Positions 1 through 10,046 of a DNA stretch of 64,000 nucleotides are shown here, piece by piece (position 1 is the first letter of the stretch; the number at the start of each line of letters is the position of its first letter). Under the pieces are notes generated by a model that saw only the letters and a program-made list of their open reading frames with translations, was not told the origin of the DNA and searched no databases. The DNA comes from Anaerolinea thermolimosa (GTDB lineage: Bacteria > Chloroflexota > Anaerolineae > Anaerolineales > Anaerolineaceae): NCBI RefSeq assembly GCF_001050195.2, contig NZ_DF967965.1:656548-720547 (forward strand), written 5' to 3'. Made by a program: the position numbers and the translations under genes.

Positions 1-1
1 G

Positions 2-525
<524 letters not shown>

Positions 526-558
526 TCAAGGCCGTTGTCTGTTTACGGTGGTAGTCAT

Positions 559-593
559 GGAGAGGCCATCTTTGTGCGCGATGATGGCCTCCC
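559..593 (+). terminator. Hairpin between rpoB and rpsL (terminator or attenuator)
   Basis: GAGGCCATC at 562-570 pairs with GATGGCCTC at 583-591 around a 12-nt loop, followed only by CCTTTA, so the U-tract is poor. It lies inside the predicted rpsL leader, so it may act as a leaky terminator for rpoB or as an attenuator for the str genes. Confidence 0.5.
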
Positions 594-639
594 TTTATGA
601 AAAACAAAGAAGATTTTAGTTCTTTTTGGAGGCAAAAAC

Positions 640-1056
640 GTGCCAACCATCAACCAATTGATCCGCAAAGGCCGGGAATCGAAGAAGGTGAAGAGCAAGG
701 CGCCTGCACTTCAGTATATTCTGAACACGTACAAGCAGCGCCGCATCCGCGAGGATAAAGGCTCTCCCCAGAAGCGTGGGGTGTGTACTGTCGTCCGCAC
801 GATGACCCCCAAGAAACCGAATTCGGCGCTGCGCAAAATTGCCCGTGTTCGCCTGACCAACGGCATCGAAGTGACGGCCTACATTCCTGGCGAGGGGCAT
901 CAGCTCCAGGAGCACTCGGTGGTGCTGGTGCGCGGTGGTCGTGTCAAAGACCTGCCGGGTGTTCGCTATCACATCGTGCGCGGTACGCTTGATACGACGG
1001 GCGTTGCCAAGCGGCGACAGGGGCGCTCGAAGTATGGCGCCAAGCGGCCGAAGTAA
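640..1056 (+). CDS. rpsL: 30S ribosomal protein S12
   Basis: Decoding-centre protein of the small subunit. At 138 aa it is longer than the 124-aa E. coli form because of an insertion near residues 26-42, as in Bacillus and Thermus S12. The accuracy and streptomycin regions [11 protein letters not shown] and KDLPGVRYH are intact. The start is GTG, 7 nt after GGAGG at 628-632. First gene of rpsL-rpsG-fusA-tuf, 31 nt before rpsG. Confidence 0.97.
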   Translation: MPTINQLIRKGRESKKVKSKAPALQYILNTYKQRRIREDKGSPQKRGVCTVVRTMTPKKPNSALRKIARVRLTNGIEVTAYIPGEGHQLQEHSVVLVRGGRVKDLPGVRYHIVRGTLDTTGVAKRRQGRSKYGAKRPK

Positions 1057-1087
1057 ACAATCATTTTGAAGGATGGAGTAAGAAAGC

Positions 1088-1555
1088 ATGCGGCGTACCA
1101 AACCTGAAAAGCGGGAATTGATCCCCGATGTGCGCTATAACAGCACGGTGGTGCAGAATCTGATCCATCACATCATGAGACGGGGCAAGATGAGCCTGGC
1201 GACCCGTCTGGTGTATGATGCTTTGGATATGGCTTCGCAGAAATCCGGTCGGCCGGCGATGGATATTCTGGAGCAGGCTCTGAAAAACGTTGGGCCGGTC
1301 ATGGAAGTCCGCCCGCGCCGGGTGGGTGGGGCGACTTATCAGGTGCCTCTGGAAGTGCCCTCTTCCCGTCGAATGACGCTGGCCATGCGCTGGATCATCA
1401 ATGCGGCCAAGGCGCGGTCGGGTAAATCTTTCTCTGAAAAATTGGCAGCTGAGCTTCTGGATGCTTTGAACAACCAGGGCGCGGCAGTGCGAAAGCGCGA
1501 AGAAACGCATAAGATGGCTGAAGCCAACCGTGCATTTTCACATTACCGTGTCTAG
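1088..1555 (+). CDS. rpsG: 30S ribosomal protein S7
   Basis: Primary 16S rRNA-binding protein that nucleates the 30S head. 155 aa, the normal length, with the family N-terminus MRRTKPEKRELIPDVRY and the MRRGKMS...ALKNVGPVMEVRPRRVGG region. Lies between rpsL and fusA (39-nt gap), the universal str arrangement. In E. coli S7 is the autogenous repressor of this operon; no S7 target was recognised here. Confidence 0.97.
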   Translation: MRRTKPEKRELIPDVRYNSTVVQNLIHHIMRRGKMSLATRLVYDALDMASQKSGRPAMDILEQALKNVGPVMEVRPRRVGGATYQVPLEVPSSRRMTLAMRWIINAAKARSGKSFSEKLAAELLDALNNQGAAVRKREETHKMAEANRAFSHYRV

Positions 1556-1594
1556 GAGCGCGGAAGGCAGGATTTATCTGGTATAGGTGATTTC

Positions 1595-3667
1595 ATGGCA
1601 CGAACATTTCCGTTAGAGCGGTGCCGTAACATAGGAATAATTGCCCACATCGACGCCGGTAAGACTACGACGACCGAGCGTATTCTGTTCTACACCGGTA
1701 AGACTTACCGCATCGGCTCGGTAGATGAAGGTACCACTGTAACGGATTGGATGGTGCAGGAGCGTGAACGGGGGATCACGATCGTCTCCGCCGCTGTAAC
1801 CGCCGAGTGGAAAAATCATCAAATCAATATCATTGACACTCCGGGGCACATCGACTTCACTGCCGAGGTGCAGCGATCGCTGCGCGTGCTGGATGGGGGA
1901 GTGGTGGTTTTTGACGCCACTCAGGGAGTGGAGCCGCAAAGTGAGACTGTCTGGCGGCAGGCCGACCGTTATCACGTTCCGCGAATTTGCTTTATCAACA
2001 AGATGGATCGCGTGGGGGCCTCTTACGAATACTGCATCCAGAGCATCCGCGAGCGACTGGGTGCGAACCCCATTGCCATGCAATTGCCGATCGGGGTTGA
2101 ATCCAGTTTCGTGGGGGTGGTGGACTTACTCACCCGTCAGGCCATTTACTGGACGGATGAACTCGGTCGAGAACCCGAGGTGCGAGAAGTGCCTCCGGAC
2201 ATGGTAGATGAGGTGGAGGCCGCCCGCGAAACCCTGGTTGAGCGCATTTGTGAGCTGGATGACGACCTGACGGTTAAATTCCTGGAGGGTGAACCGATCT
2301 CCGTGGAGGAGCTGAAAGCCGGACTGCGTAAGGCGGTGATCGCCAACAAAGCGGCGCCGGTATTCTGTGGTAGCTCTTTGCGAAACAAAGGGGTGCAGCC
2401 GCTCCTTGATGCTGTGGTTGATTATCTACCCTCTCCGGCGGATATTCCCCCGGTCAAAGGAACACACCCCGATACGGGAGAAGAGATTACCCGTCCTGCG
2501 GACGATCAGGCCCCGGTAAGCGCTCTGGTTTTCAAGATTGTGACCGACCCTTATGTGGGACGTCTGGCGTATTTCCGCGTTTACTCGGGAACCATTTCGA
2601 CCAATCAGACGGTGTTGAATGTGGTGAAGGGGCGGCGTGAACGCATCGGGCGTTTGCTGCGCATGTATGCCGATCGCCGGGAAGACGTCACCGAAATTCC
2701 CGCGGGAGATATCGGTGCGGTACTGGGGTTGAAGGACAGTTTCACCGGAGATACCCTTTGCGACCCGCAATTCCCGATTGTGCTGGAAAGTATATCCTTC
2801 CCTGAGCCGGTCATTTACGTGGCGATTGAGCCGAAAACCACTGCCGATCAGGATAAGATGGCGGAAGCTCTGCGCAAGCTCTCGGAAGAAGACCCAACCT
2901 TCAGGGTGCGCACCGACGAAAATACCGGGCAGACGATCATTGCCGGTATGGGTGAATTACACCTGGATGTACTGGTGGATCGAATGCTGCGGGAGTTCCG
3001 CGTGCAGGCTAACATTGGCAAGCCGCGTGTTTCTTACCGCGAGACGATCACGGTGCCGGTGCAAAAAGTGGACTATCGCTACGTCAAGCAGACGGGCGGC
3101 AAGGGTATGTATGGCCACGTCGTAATCAATATGGAGCCTCTGGAAACAGGCAGCGGCGTGGTGTTCGAGAATAAGATTTTCGGTGGTGCCATTCCCAACG
3201 AGTTTATCCCGGCTGTCCAGAAAGGGGTTATGGAGGCAGCGGAAAGTGGTGTGCTTGCCGGTTATCCCGTGACGGACATCAAGGTGACCCTGATTGATGG
3301 CTCGTACCATGAGGTGGACTCGAACGAGATGGCATTCCGGATGGCGGCCATCCTGGCCTTCAAGGAAGCTTTCCAGAAGGGTTCCCCTGTATTGCTGGAG
3401 CCCATTATGAAAGTGGAAGTTGTGGTACCGGAGGAATTTCTTGGGGATGTGCTCGGGCAACTTAACGCCCGCCGGGGTATGATCCTGGGCATGGAAATGC
3501 GCCCCGGCAACGCGCAGGCCGCCCGCGCGATGGTTCCTCTGGCAGAAATGTTTGGATATGCAACCGAATTGCGCTCGGCGACGCAGGGGCGCGGGGTTTT
3601 CTCGATGGAATTTGACCATTACGCCCCGGTGAGTGCTTCGGTAGCACAGAAAATTCTCAACAGTTAA
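1595..3667 (+). CDS. fusA: Elongation factor G
   Basis: Ribosomal translocase GTPase, 690 aa, full length. The G domain has P-loop [13 protein letters not shown]3 DTPGHIDF with the catalytic His, and G4 NKMD; domains II-V follow, with the domain IV region [14 protein letters not shown] and the C-terminal [13 protein letters not shown] follows a weak ribosome site. It sits in the canonical rpsG-fusA-tuf context. The window also holds a divergent EF-G paralogue (46435-48498); this is the housekeeping copy because all catalytic residues are kept. Confidence 0.98.
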   Translation: MARTFPLERCRNIGIIAHIDAGKTTTTERILFYTGKTYRIGSVDEGTTVTDWMVQERERGITIVSAAVTAEWKNHQINIIDTPGHIDFTAEVQRSLRVLDGGVVVFDATQGVEPQSETVWRQADRYHVPRICFINKMDRVGASYEYCIQSIRERLGANPIAMQLPIGVESSFVGVVDLLTRQAIYWTDELGREPEVREVPPDMVDEVEAARETLVERICELDDDLTVKFLEGEPISVEELKAGLRKAVIANKAAPVFCGSSLRNKGVQPLLDAVVDYLPSPADIPPVKGTHPDTGEEITRPADDQAPVSALVFKIVTDPYVGRLAYFRVYSGTISTNQTVLNVVKGRRERIGRLLRMYADRREDVTEIPAGDIGAVLGLKDSFTGDTLCDPQFPIVLESISFPEPVIYVAIEPKTTADQDKMAEALRKLSEEDPTFRVRTDENTGQTIIAGMGELHLDVLVDRMLREFRVQANIGKPRVSYRETITVPVQKVDYRYVKQTGGKGMYGHVVINMEPLETGSGVVFENKIFGGAIPNEFIPAVQKGVMEAAESGVLAGYPVTDIKVTLIDGSYHEVDSNEMAFRMAAILAFKEAFQKGSPVLLEPIMKVEVVVPEEFLGDVLGQLNARRGMILGMEMRPGNAQAARAMVPLAEMFGYATELRSATQGRGVFSMEFDHYAPVSASVAQKILNS

Positions 3668-3712
3668 TCCCGTTTTCAAACCATACGGACTTTTTTGAAG
3701 GAGTGTTATTTC

Positions 3713-4915
3713 ATGGCCAAGCAGAAGTATGAGCGAACGAAGCCGCACCTGAACGTAGGGACGATGGGGCACATCGACCACGGGAAGACGACGCTGACGG
3801 CGGCGATCACGAAGTACTGCTCGTTTTTAGGGAAAGCGGAGTACCGGGCGTACGATCAGATTGACAACGCGCCGGAAGAGAAAGCGCGTGGGATCACGAT
3901 CAACATTGCGCATGTGGAATACGAGACCGAGAAGCGGCACTATGCGCATGTGGACATGCCTGGGCACCGGGACTACATCAAGAACATGATCACCGGGGCG
4001 GCGCAGGTAGACGGGGCGATTCTGGTGGTAGCGGCGCCGGACGGGCCGATGCCGCAGACGCGGGAGCACGTATTGCTGGCGCGGCAGGTAGAGGTGCCGT
4101 CGATCGTGGTCTTTTTGAACAAAGTGGACATGATGGATGACCCGGAGCTGTTGGAGCTGGTGGAGCTGGAGCTGCGGGAGATGCTGAACGGGTACGGGTT
4201 CCCCGGGGACACGACGCCGATTGTGCGCGGGAGTGCGCTGAAGGCGCTGGAGAGCCCGTCGCGGGATCCGAACGCGCCGGAGTATGCGTGCATCAAAGAG
4301 CTGCTGCGGGTGGTGGACGAGTACATACCGGAGCCGCCGCGGGCGACGGACAAGCCGTTCATGATGCCGATTGAGGACGTGTTCTCGATCAAAGGGCGCG
4401 GGACGGTGGTGACGGGGCGCGTGGAGCGCGGACGGATCAAGGTGGGCGACCCGGTGGAGATTGTTGGGTTGCGGGAGAAGAGCCTGAGCTCGGTGGTGAC
4501 CGGGGTGGAGATGTTCCACAAGATGCTGGATGAAGGCATTGCGGGAGACAACCTGGGGCTGCTGCTGCGCGGGATTGAGCGCACCGACGTAGAGCGGGGC
4601 ATGGTGGTGGCCAAACCGGGCTCGATCACTCCGCACACGCGCTTCCTGTGTGAGGTATACGTGCTGAAGAAGGAAGAGGGTGGGCGGCACAAGGCCTTCT
4701 TCAACGGCTATCGCCCGCAGTTCTACATCCGCACCATGGACGTGACCGGGACGATCAAACTGCCCGAAGGGGTGGAGATGGTCATGCCGGGAGACAACGT
4801 CAACATGGAAGTCGAGCTGATCGTGCCGGTGGCCCTCGAACAGGGTTCCAAGTTCGCCATCCGCGAAGGCGGCCTCACCGTCGGCGCTGGCGTCATTACC
4901 AAGATCTTAGAGTAA
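3713..4915 (+). CDS. tuf: Elongation factor Tu
   Basis: Delivers aminoacyl-tRNA to the ribosome; 400 aa. P-loop GHIDHGKT, G3 DMPGH, G4 NKVD and SAL G5 are present, and switch I is [13 protein letters not shown] choose the ATG at 3713 ([16 protein letters not shown]), the family N-terminus, with GAAGGAG at 3696-3702, rather than an in-frame ATG 18 nt earlier. Position 82 is Met where most bacteria have Cys (E. coli C81). Codon use is very unlike the neighbours up to about base 4640: Gly GGG, Ala GCG, Thr ACG and Pro CCG dominate, then it reverts to C-ending codons. This suggests a mosaic or converted gene copy. Confidence 0.97.
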   Translation: MAKQKYERTKPHLNVGTMGHIDHGKTTLTAAITKYCSFLGKAEYRAYDQIDNAPEEKARGITINIAHVEYETEKRHYAHVDMPGHRDYIKNMITGAAQVDGAILVVAAPDGPMPQTREHVLLARQVEVPSIVVFLNKVDMMDDPELLELVELELREMLNGYGFPGDTTPIVRGSALKALESPSRDPNAPEYACIKELLRVVDEYIPEPPRATDKPFMMPIEDVFSIKGRGTVVTGRVERGRIKVGDPVEIVGLREKSLSSVVTGVEMFHKMLDEGIAGDNLGLLLRGIERTDVERGMVVAKPGSITPHTRFLCEVYVLKKEEGGRHKAFFNGYRPQFYIRTMDVTGTIKLPEGVEMVMPGDNVNMEVELIVPVALEQGSKFAIREGGLTVGAGVITKILE

Positions 4916-4925
4916 CAGGTGGAAA

Positions 4926-5234
4926 ATGGCTAAGCAACGCATTCGTATTCGCCTTAAGGCGTTCGACCACCGGGTGCTTGATCAGTCGGCCCGCCGCATT
5001 GTCGAAACTGCCGAACGGAGCGGGGCGCAGGTGGTTGGGCCGGTGCCCCTGCCTACGAAGATCGAGAAGTTCACAGTGCGCCGGTCGACCTTCATTGATA
5101 AAGATTCTCATGAGCATTTTGAGATCCGCACCCATAACCGGTTGATTGATGTCCTCGATCCGGATTCAAAGACCATCGATATGCTGATGCGCTTGAATCT
5201 GCCGGCTGGCGTGGATATTGAGATCAAGATCTAA
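4926..5234 (+). CDS. rpsJ: 30S ribosomal protein S10
   Basis: Head protein of the 30S subunit and, in many bacteria, NusE. 102 aa, normal length, with [13 protein letters not shown] and the loop region [17 protein letters not shown] lies 10 nt after the tuf stop with GTGGAAA as a weak ribosome site. A 306-nt gap with its own promoter separates it from rplC, so S10 is transcriptionally linked to tuf rather than to the S10-spc block. Confidence 0.97.
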   Translation: MAKQRIRIRLKAFDHRVLDQSARRIVETAERSGAQVVGPVPLPTKIEKFTVRRSTFIDKDSHEHFEIRTHNRLIDVLDPDSKTIDMLMRLNLPAGVDIEIKI

Positions 5235-5262
5235 GCGAAGCGTTTTCTTCCTGGTACAGGAT

Positions 5263-5303
5263 ATTTTCCCCGGTTGGGTGTTTGACACCTGGCCGGGGAA
5301 AAT
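5263..5303. terminator. Strong hairpin after rpsJ
   Basis: ATTTTCCCCGG at 5263-5273 pairs perfectly with CCGGGGAAAAT at 5293-5303, with an inner GGTGT/ACACC stem. No U-tract follows on the + strand, so it is either a factor-dependent terminator, an mRNA 3'-end stabiliser for rpsJ, or part of the downstream regulatory region. Confidence 0.5.
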
Positions 5304-5323
5304 GCCCCAGAATAAAACCGCGA

Positions 5324-5337
5324 ACTCTGTACAGAGT
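5324..5337. promoter_or_regulatory. 14-bp palindrome, candidate operator over the -35 box
   Basis: ACTCTGTACAGAGT is a perfect inverted repeat and covers the predicted -35 hexamer of the rplC promoter. A dimeric regulator bound here would block or alter initiation. No family can be assigned from sequence alone. Confidence 0.4.
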
Positions 5338-5356
5338 GAGGGGTTTCTGGTAAAAT
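5328..5356 (+). promoter_or_regulatory. Candidate promoter of the rplC (S10) gene block
   Basis: TGTACA at 5328-5333, 17-nt spacer, TAAAAT at 5351-5356 with TG at 5348-5349 (extended -10). Predicted start near 5363, giving a 178-nt leader. The -35 box is buried in a perfect 14-bp palindrome at 5324-5337. Confidence 0.6.
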
Positions 5357-5362
5357 AGAGCG

Positions 5363-5540
5363 GTTTGGGTCGATAGACCCATCTGGCGAAAGCCAACAGG
5401 CAAGGCAAGAGCCGGTGAACAGGCGCGCGAGGAAAAAATGAGGGCGTGGCCTGTCATAGACTGACTGCCTTGCGGACCGGGATGATGCAGCCAAGCCCAG
5501 GCTGACAGTCCTGAAGACTAAACTTGAGGAGACAATTGAT
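5363..5540 (+). promoter_or_regulatory. Structured 5' leader of the rplC operon
   Basis: This untranslated stretch holds GGGTC/GACCC at 5367-5380 around a GATA loop, an 8-bp long-range pair GCAAGGCA (5400-5407) with TGCCTTGC (5466-5473), and GACTG near 5463 against CAGTC near 5506. No ORF with a ribosome site is seen. It is a plausible site for r-protein autoregulation (L4 plays this role in E. coli), but it matches no leader I can name. Confidence 0.4.
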
Positions 5541-6170
5541 ATGTTGAAAGGGCTCATTGGTAAGAAAATCGGCATGACCCAGATTTTCGATGATGCAGGT
5601 GTGGCAGTTCCGGTCACGGTCATCGAAGCTGGGCCTTGTTACGTTACCCAGGTTCGTGTGCCCGAACGGGACGGATACTCCGCCGTCCAGCTGGGTTACG
5701 GAGAAGTAAAGCCCAAACGTCTGACGGGTGGCCAGCTTGGCCATCTCAAGCGCAACGACTTGCCCCCGCTGCGCTTTTTGCGCGAATTTCGGGTGAAGAA
5801 CCCGGAAGTAAAAGAGGGCGACAAGGTAACCGTTGAGGCTTTTAGCGTGGGTGAAAAAGTCGATGTCGTGGGCACTTCGAAGGGGAAGGGCTTTCAGGGT
5901 GCTGTAAAGCGCTATCACTTCAAAGGTGGCCCGAAGACGCATGGTCAGTCCGATCGCCAGCGTGCACCCGGTTCGCGCAGCTCGGGTACGACTCCAGGAC
6001 GAGTATATAAAGGTTCCCGTGGTCCGGGTCATATGGGCAATGACCGGGTTACGGCCCAGGGCCTGCGAGTTATGCTGGTGGACGCCGAGCGCAACCTGAT
6101 TGCCGTCAAAGGCGCAGTGCCTGGGGCGAAGGGCGGACTGGTCTTGATCAAAGAAGCCCGCAAGCAGTAG
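5541..6170 (+). CDS. rplC: 50S ribosomal protein L3
   Basis: One of the first 23S-binding assembly proteins, with a loop reaching the peptidyl-transferase centre. 209 aa, normal length; GLIGKKIGMTQIF at the start, GTSKGKGFQGAVKRYHF and the Gln-methylation-type loop GSRSSGTTPGRVYKG are present. TGAGGAG at 5525-5531 precedes the ATG. First gene of the S10 block behind the leader at 5363-5540. Confidence 0.97.
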   Translation: MLKGLIGKKIGMTQIFDDAGVAVPVTVIEAGPCYVTQVRVPERDGYSAVQLGYGEVKPKRLTGGQLGHLKRNDLPPLRFLREFRVKNPEVKEGDKVTVEAFSVGEKVDVVGTSKGKGFQGAVKRYHFKGGPKTHGQSDRQRAPGSRSSGTTPGRVYKGSRGPGHMGNDRVTAQGLRVMLVDAERNLIAVKGAVPGAKGGLVLIKEARKQ

Positions 6171-6206
6171 CCGGCAACCTTTGCCTGAACTAAGGGAGCG
6201 ATCGAT

Positions 6207-6845
6207 ATGGTAGTAGATGTATTCAATATGGAAGGGCAAAAGGTCAGCTCAGTGGAACTGCCGCCGAGCATCTTCGATGCCCCAATTCTTGTGGATCTGA
6301 TGCACCAGGCGTATCTTCGCCAGATGGCGAATGCCCGCCTGGGTACACACGACACCAAAACCCGGAATGAAGTATCGGGTGGTGGTCGGAAGCCATGGCG
6401 TCAGAAGGGTACAGGCCGTGCCCGCCAGGGTTCCACGCGCTCACCCGTCTGGGCACGGGGCGCGAAAGTGCATACACCGCACCCGCGTTCTTATGAGATG
6501 GCCATGCCGAAGAAAATGCGCCGTGCGGCGTTGCGTTCGGCTCTTTCGGCCAAGGCCGCTGAGGCGGCGATTGTGGTGGTTGACCAGCTTACTCTGCCAG
6601 AAGCCAAAACGCGCTACATGGCGAGTTCATTAAACAAGCTGGTGGGAGATGCCAGCGCGTTGGTGCTAATCCCCGAGAAAGAATCATACGAAGCGGTGAT
6701 TCGCTCGACACGCAACCTCCCGGATGCGAAAATTTTACTGGCAAACTATCTGAACATCCGTGACCTTCTGGTGTTTGACAAAATCGTCATGCCGCTGGCT
6801 TCGCTGGATGTGATCACCTCGAACCTGGGTCAGGTAGGAGGGTAA
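6207..6845 (+). CDS. rplD: 50S ribosomal protein L4
   Basis: Assembly protein lining the exit tunnel; 212 aa. The tunnel loop signature TRNEVSGGGRKPWRQKGTGR is complete. In gamma-proteobacteria L4 represses its own operon; the structured leader upstream makes some such control possible here, but no homologous element was identified. One nt separates it from rplW. Confidence 0.96.
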   Translation: MVVDVFNMEGQKVSSVELPPSIFDAPILVDLMHQAYLRQMANARLGTHDTKTRNEVSGGGRKPWRQKGTGRARQGSTRSPVWARGAKVHTPHPRSYEMAMPKKMRRAALRSALSAKAAEAAIVVVDQLTLPEAKTRYMASSLNKLVGDASALVLIPEKESYEAVIRSTRNLPDAKILLANYLNIRDLLVFDKIVMPLASLDVITSNLGQVGG

Positions 6846-6846
6846 G

Positions 6847-7146
6847 ATGAGCACGATTTATGATGTTCTCCGCCGCCCGCTGGTGACCGAAAAGTCGAAC
6901 TATCTGGCTGGCAAATTACATCAGTATGTGTTTGAGGTGGCTGAAGACGCCACACGGACGCTGGTGAAGGATGCCGTTGAAACTCTGTTCAACGTAACCG
7001 TTCTGCGGGTGAATGTGATTAACGTGCCGGGGAAGCGTGGCCGCCGGGCGCGCAGCCGCCGGATGGTGATCACCCGACCGACCTACAAAAAGGCGATCGT
7101 CACCCTGGCGCCCGAAGACACTTTGCAGTTCTTTGAAGGGGTATAG
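6847..7146 (+). CDS. rplW: 50S ribosomal protein L23
   Basis: Exit-tunnel rim protein and docking site for trigger factor and SRP; 99 aa. Starts [17 protein letters not shown], the family signature. The extended loop [14 protein letters not shown] is present. Packed between rplD and rplB with 1-2 nt gaps, consistent with coupled translation. Confidence 0.96.
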   Translation: MSTIYDVLRRPLVTEKSNYLAGKLHQYVFEVAEDATRTLVKDAVETLFNVTVLRVNVINVPGKRGRRARSRRMVITRPTYKKAIVTLAPEDTLQFFEGV

Positions 7147-7148
7147 CC

Positions 7149-7985
7149 ATGGCCGTAAAAGTATATAAACCGGTAACCCCCGGTCTGCGCGGCATGACCG
7201 GCCATACTTTTGAGGAAATCACTAAAACCACCCCCGAGCGTTCTTTGATCGTCATTCGGAAAAAGCACGCCGGGCGCAATAACACGGGGCGGGTTACTGT
7301 TCGCCATCAGGGCGGGGGAAACCGGCAATATATTCGGAACGTTGATTTCAAGCGCGATAAACGCAATATTCCGGCGCGCGTGTCAGCCATTGAATATGAC
7401 CCCAACCGCACGGCGCGACTGGCCCTGCTGGTTTACGCCGATGGAGAAAAGCGCTATATTATTGCGCCCCTGGGGTTGAAAGTGGGTGATACTGTGCTCG
7501 CTGGCCCGCAGGCTGAAATTCGCCCGGGCAACAGTCTGCCAATCGCCAATATTCCGGTGGGTACGATGATCCATAACATCGAGCTCAAGGAAGGGAAAGG
7601 TGGGCAACTGGTGCGCGCGGCGGGTGCCTCGGCTCAGCTGCTGGCCAAAGAGGGCGATTATGCGCAGATTCGCCTGCCTTCGGGCGAGGTGCGCCTGGTA
7701 CGCCAGGTGTGCTACGCAACCATCGGGCAGGTAGGTAACCTGGATCACAGCAACGTGAAACTGGGTAAGGCCGGGCGGAAGCGCCACATGGGGATTCGCC
7801 CCACGGTACGTGGTACAGCGATGAGCCCGCGTGACCACCCGCATGGGGGTGGTGAAGGCCGCCAGCCGGTGGGTATGCCGGGGCCCAAGTCTCCCTGGGG
7901 ACGCCCGACGCGTGGGTACAAGACCCGCCGGAACAAGACCACCGACAAGTATATTGTTCGGCGCCGCAACAGTGGCAACCGCTAG
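7149..7985 (+). CDS. rplB: 50S ribosomal protein L2
   Basis: Highly conserved 23S-binding protein required for subunit joining and peptidyl transfer; 278 aa. The functional HPHGGGEG motif with the essential His is intact and is followed by the basic C-terminal tail ending RRRNSGNR. Two nt after rplW. Confidence 0.97.
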   Translation: MAVKVYKPVTPGLRGMTGHTFEEITKTTPERSLIVIRKKHAGRNNTGRVTVRHQGGGNRQYIRNVDFKRDKRNIPARVSAIEYDPNRTARLALLVYADGEKRYIIAPLGLKVGDTVLAGPQAEIRPGNSLPIANIPVGTMIHNIELKEGKGGQLVRAAGASAQLLAKEGDYAQIRLPSGEVRLVRQVCYATIGQVGNLDHSNVKLGKAGRKRHMGIRPTVRGTAMSPRDHPHGGGEGRQPVGMPGPKSPWGRPTRGYKTRRNKTTDKYIVRRRNSGNR

Positions 7986-8019
7986 GGCCGGGTAATTTGC
8001 AAGAAAGAAGGACGAGATT

Positions 8020-8307
8020 ATGTCACGATCGCTTAAAAAAGGGCCGTACGTCGATCCGAAGCTTTTGAGCAAAATCGAAGCGATGAACGCCAGAGGTGAG
8101 AAGAAAGTGCTACGCACCTGGAGTCGCGATAGCGTGATCTTCCCGCAAATGGTGGGCCACACCATTGCTGTTCATGATGGTCGCCGGCATGTGCCTATTT
8201 ACATCACCGAGAACATGGTGGGGCACCGCCTGGGTGAGTTCGCCCCCACACGCCTGTTCCGCGGGCATGTGTCTGAGAAATCCTCCAGTCGGGGAGGGAA
8301 GAAGTAA
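8020..8307 (+). CDS. rpsS: 30S ribosomal protein S19
   Basis: Forms the S13-S19 head heterodimer near the A-site finger. 95 aa with the family motifs [11 protein letters not shown] and [26 protein letters not shown] precedes the ATG. Three nt from rplV. Confidence 0.97.
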   Translation: MSRSLKKGPYVDPKLLSKIEAMNARGEKKVLRTWSRDSVIFPQMVGHTIAVHDGRRHVPIYITENMVGHRLGEFAPTRLFRGHVSEKSSSRGGKK

Positions 8308-8310
8308 GCT

Positions 8311-8652
8311 ATGGCAACCGATATTCGTGCTCAACTGCGATATGCAGATATCTCTGCACAGAAAGCCCGCCTGGTGGTTGACCTGGTGCGGGGTAAGTCG
8401 GCGGTCGAGGCTGCCAACACGCTCAAATTCATGCCCAAGAAAGCGGCGCGGATTATTGAGCGGGTGCTTAATTCGGCGATTGCCAACGCGGAAGAGAATT
8501 TTGGTGTCAGCCGCGACGACCTGTACGTCCATACCATCATTGCCGACGAAGGGCCGACCCGCAAGTGGCGTCGGTTTGGGGCACGCGGGAGGTTTAAACC
8601 CCTGCTGCGCCGGTCTTCTCACATCACGATCGTTTTACGCGAGAACGAGTGA
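8311..8652 (+). CDS. rplV: 50S ribosomal protein L22
   Basis: Exit-tunnel protein and site of macrolide-resistance changes in other species. 113 aa; KARLVVDLVRGKS and the hairpin region GPTRKWRRFGARGRF are present. Follows rpsS by 3 nt. Confidence 0.96.
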   Translation: MATDIRAQLRYADISAQKARLVVDLVRGKSAVEAANTLKFMPKKAARIIERVLNSAIANAEENFGVSRDDLYVHTIIADEGPTRKWRRFGARGRFKPLLRRSSHITIVLRENE

Positions 8653-8691
8653 GTCGGCAAGGGTAGATCAAGAGAGAAACCAGGAGTTTGT

Positions 8692-9369
8692 ATGGGTAGA
8701 AAAGTCCATCCAGTTGGTTATCGCCTAGTGGTCACCAAGGCCTGGGAAGGCCGCTGGTTCGCTGATGGCAAAGAATACCGCGAAAACTTGCAACAGGATT
8801 TTAAAATCCGCAAGATGGTGCATGACATTGCGCATAACGCGGGTGTATCGCGGGTAGAGGTGGAGCGGTTCCCCGGAAAGGTGCGGGTGATTGTCTTCAC
8901 AGCCAAGCCGGGCATTCTGATCGGCCGCAAGGGAGAATCGGTCAAGAAAATTCGCCAGGATTTAGAAGCGCTGGTGGGGAAGAAGATCGACCTGGAAATC
9001 AAGGAGATCAAAAATCCCGATACCGATGCGTTGCTGGTAGCCGAAAACCTTGCCGGGCAGATCGAGCGCCGGGTGAGCTATCGGCGGGCGATGAAACGCG
9101 CGTTGCAGCAGGCCATTCGCCAGGGTGCTCAGGGCATCAAGGTTGAGGTGCAGGGGCGCCTGAGCGGTGCTGAAATGGCGCGCAGTGTCTGGCTGCGGGA
9201 GGGGCGTGTTCCATTACAAACGTTGCGGGCGAACATTGATTTTGCCCGTGCGGAGGCGCTTACCACCTACGGCCGTATTGGGGTGAAGGTGTGGGTCTAT
9301 AAGGGCGAACAGATGCCCGAAGCTGAAGAAAAAGCTGAACCCACTGAAGGCGTTTACGTCAGCGAGTAA
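8692..9369 (+). CDS. rpsC: 30S ribosomal protein S3
   Basis: mRNA-entry-tunnel protein with helicase role. 225 aa; KH type II domain with GKVRVIVFTAKPGILIGRKG and the C-terminal domain with GIKVEVQGRLSGAEMAR. CAGGAG precedes the ATG. A short acidic extension ends the protein. Confidence 0.97.
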   Translation: MGRKVHPVGYRLVVTKAWEGRWFADGKEYRENLQQDFKIRKMVHDIAHNAGVSRVEVERFPGKVRVIVFTAKPGILIGRKGESVKKIRQDLEALVGKKIDLEIKEIKNPDTDALLVAENLAGQIERRVSYRRAMKRALQQAIRQGAQGIKVEVQGRLSGAEMARSVWLREGRVPLQTLRANIDFARAEALTTYGRIGVKVWVYKGEQMPEAEEKAEPTEGVYVSE

Positions 9370-9411
9370 ATATCCCCTGGCTCAGGCCAGGATACGAAAG
9401 AGGAAACGACT

Positions 9412-9840
9412 ATGTTGATGCCAAAACGTGTCAAGTGGCGCAAGCAGCAGCGCGGACGAATGCGGGGAAAGGCCCTGCGGGGCGCCGAGATCAGCTTCGG
9501 CGAATATGCCCTTCAGGCGCTTGAACCCGGCTGGGTAACCGCACGGCAGATCGAAGCTGCCCGCCGCGTGATTGTGCGCGAAATGCGTCGCCGGGGCAAG
9601 GTATGGATTCGGATTTTCCCGGACAAACCCTACACCCGCAAACCCCCTGAGACCCGCATGGGTAAAGGAAAGGGCAATGTGGAGTACTGGGTTGCGGTGG
9701 TCAAACCGGGCCGGATCATGTTTGAGGTGGGCGGCCTGCCAGAAGAAGTTGCCAAAGCCGCACTTCATCAGGCTTCCTACAAGTTCTCCATTAAGACCAA
9801 AGTAATTATGCGTGAAGAATTGGCAGGAGAACAGGTATGA
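9412..9840 (+). CDS. rplP: 50S ribosomal protein L16
   Basis: Organises the A-site tRNA region of the 50S. 142 aa; start [15 protein letters not shown], with [22 protein letters not shown] conserved (split here: [12 protein letters not shown] then [10 protein letters not shown]). Overlaps rpmC by 4 nt (ATGA), so translation is coupled. Confidence 0.97.
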   Translation: MLMPKRVKWRKQQRGRMRGKALRGAEISFGEYALQALEPGWVTARQIEAARRVIVREMRRRGKVWIRIFPDKPYTRKPPETRMGKGKGNVEYWVAVVKPGRIMFEVGGLPEEVAKAALHQASYKFSIKTKVIMREELAGEQV

Positions 9841-10046
9841 AACCGAAAGAGATTCGATTACTGACGACGGAGGAAATTCGGGCGAAGTTAAATGATGCCC
9901 GGCAGGAATATATGAACCTGCGTTTCCAGGCGGTCACCGGTCAACTGACCGATACCAGCCGTTTGAAACAGAGTCGCCGTCTGATAGCGCGCTTTTTGAC
10001 CGTATTGCGCGAGCGGGAATTACAGGGTGAGGAAGGTGCAGAATGA
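9837..10046 (+). CDS. rpmC: 50S ribosomal protein L29
   Basis: Two-helix protein at the exit-tunnel rim; 69 aa. Residues [13 protein letters not shown] are typical. Overlaps both rplP and rpsQ by 4 nt. Confidence 0.96.
   Translation: MKPKEIRLLTTEEIRAKLNDARQEYMNLRFQAVTGQLTDTSRLKQSRRLIARFLTVLRERELQGEEGAE

Noticed and set aside
2957..3781. Antisense open frame (274 codons) across the fusA-tuf junction
   Set aside because: Covers two certain genes and the tuf ribosome site; composition is non-protein-like.
4000..4010. EF-Tu GHRDYIKNM (Arg where E. coli has Ala) as an anomaly
   Set aside because: This residue appears typical for Chloroflexota EF-Tu as far as I recall, so it is a lineage marker rather than a peculiarity.
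3827..4690. Long antisense open frame (287 codons) opposite tuf
   Set aside because: It is an effect of the G-ending codon bias of tuf; the product is Arg/His/Pro-rich low-complexity sequence and has no ribosome site.
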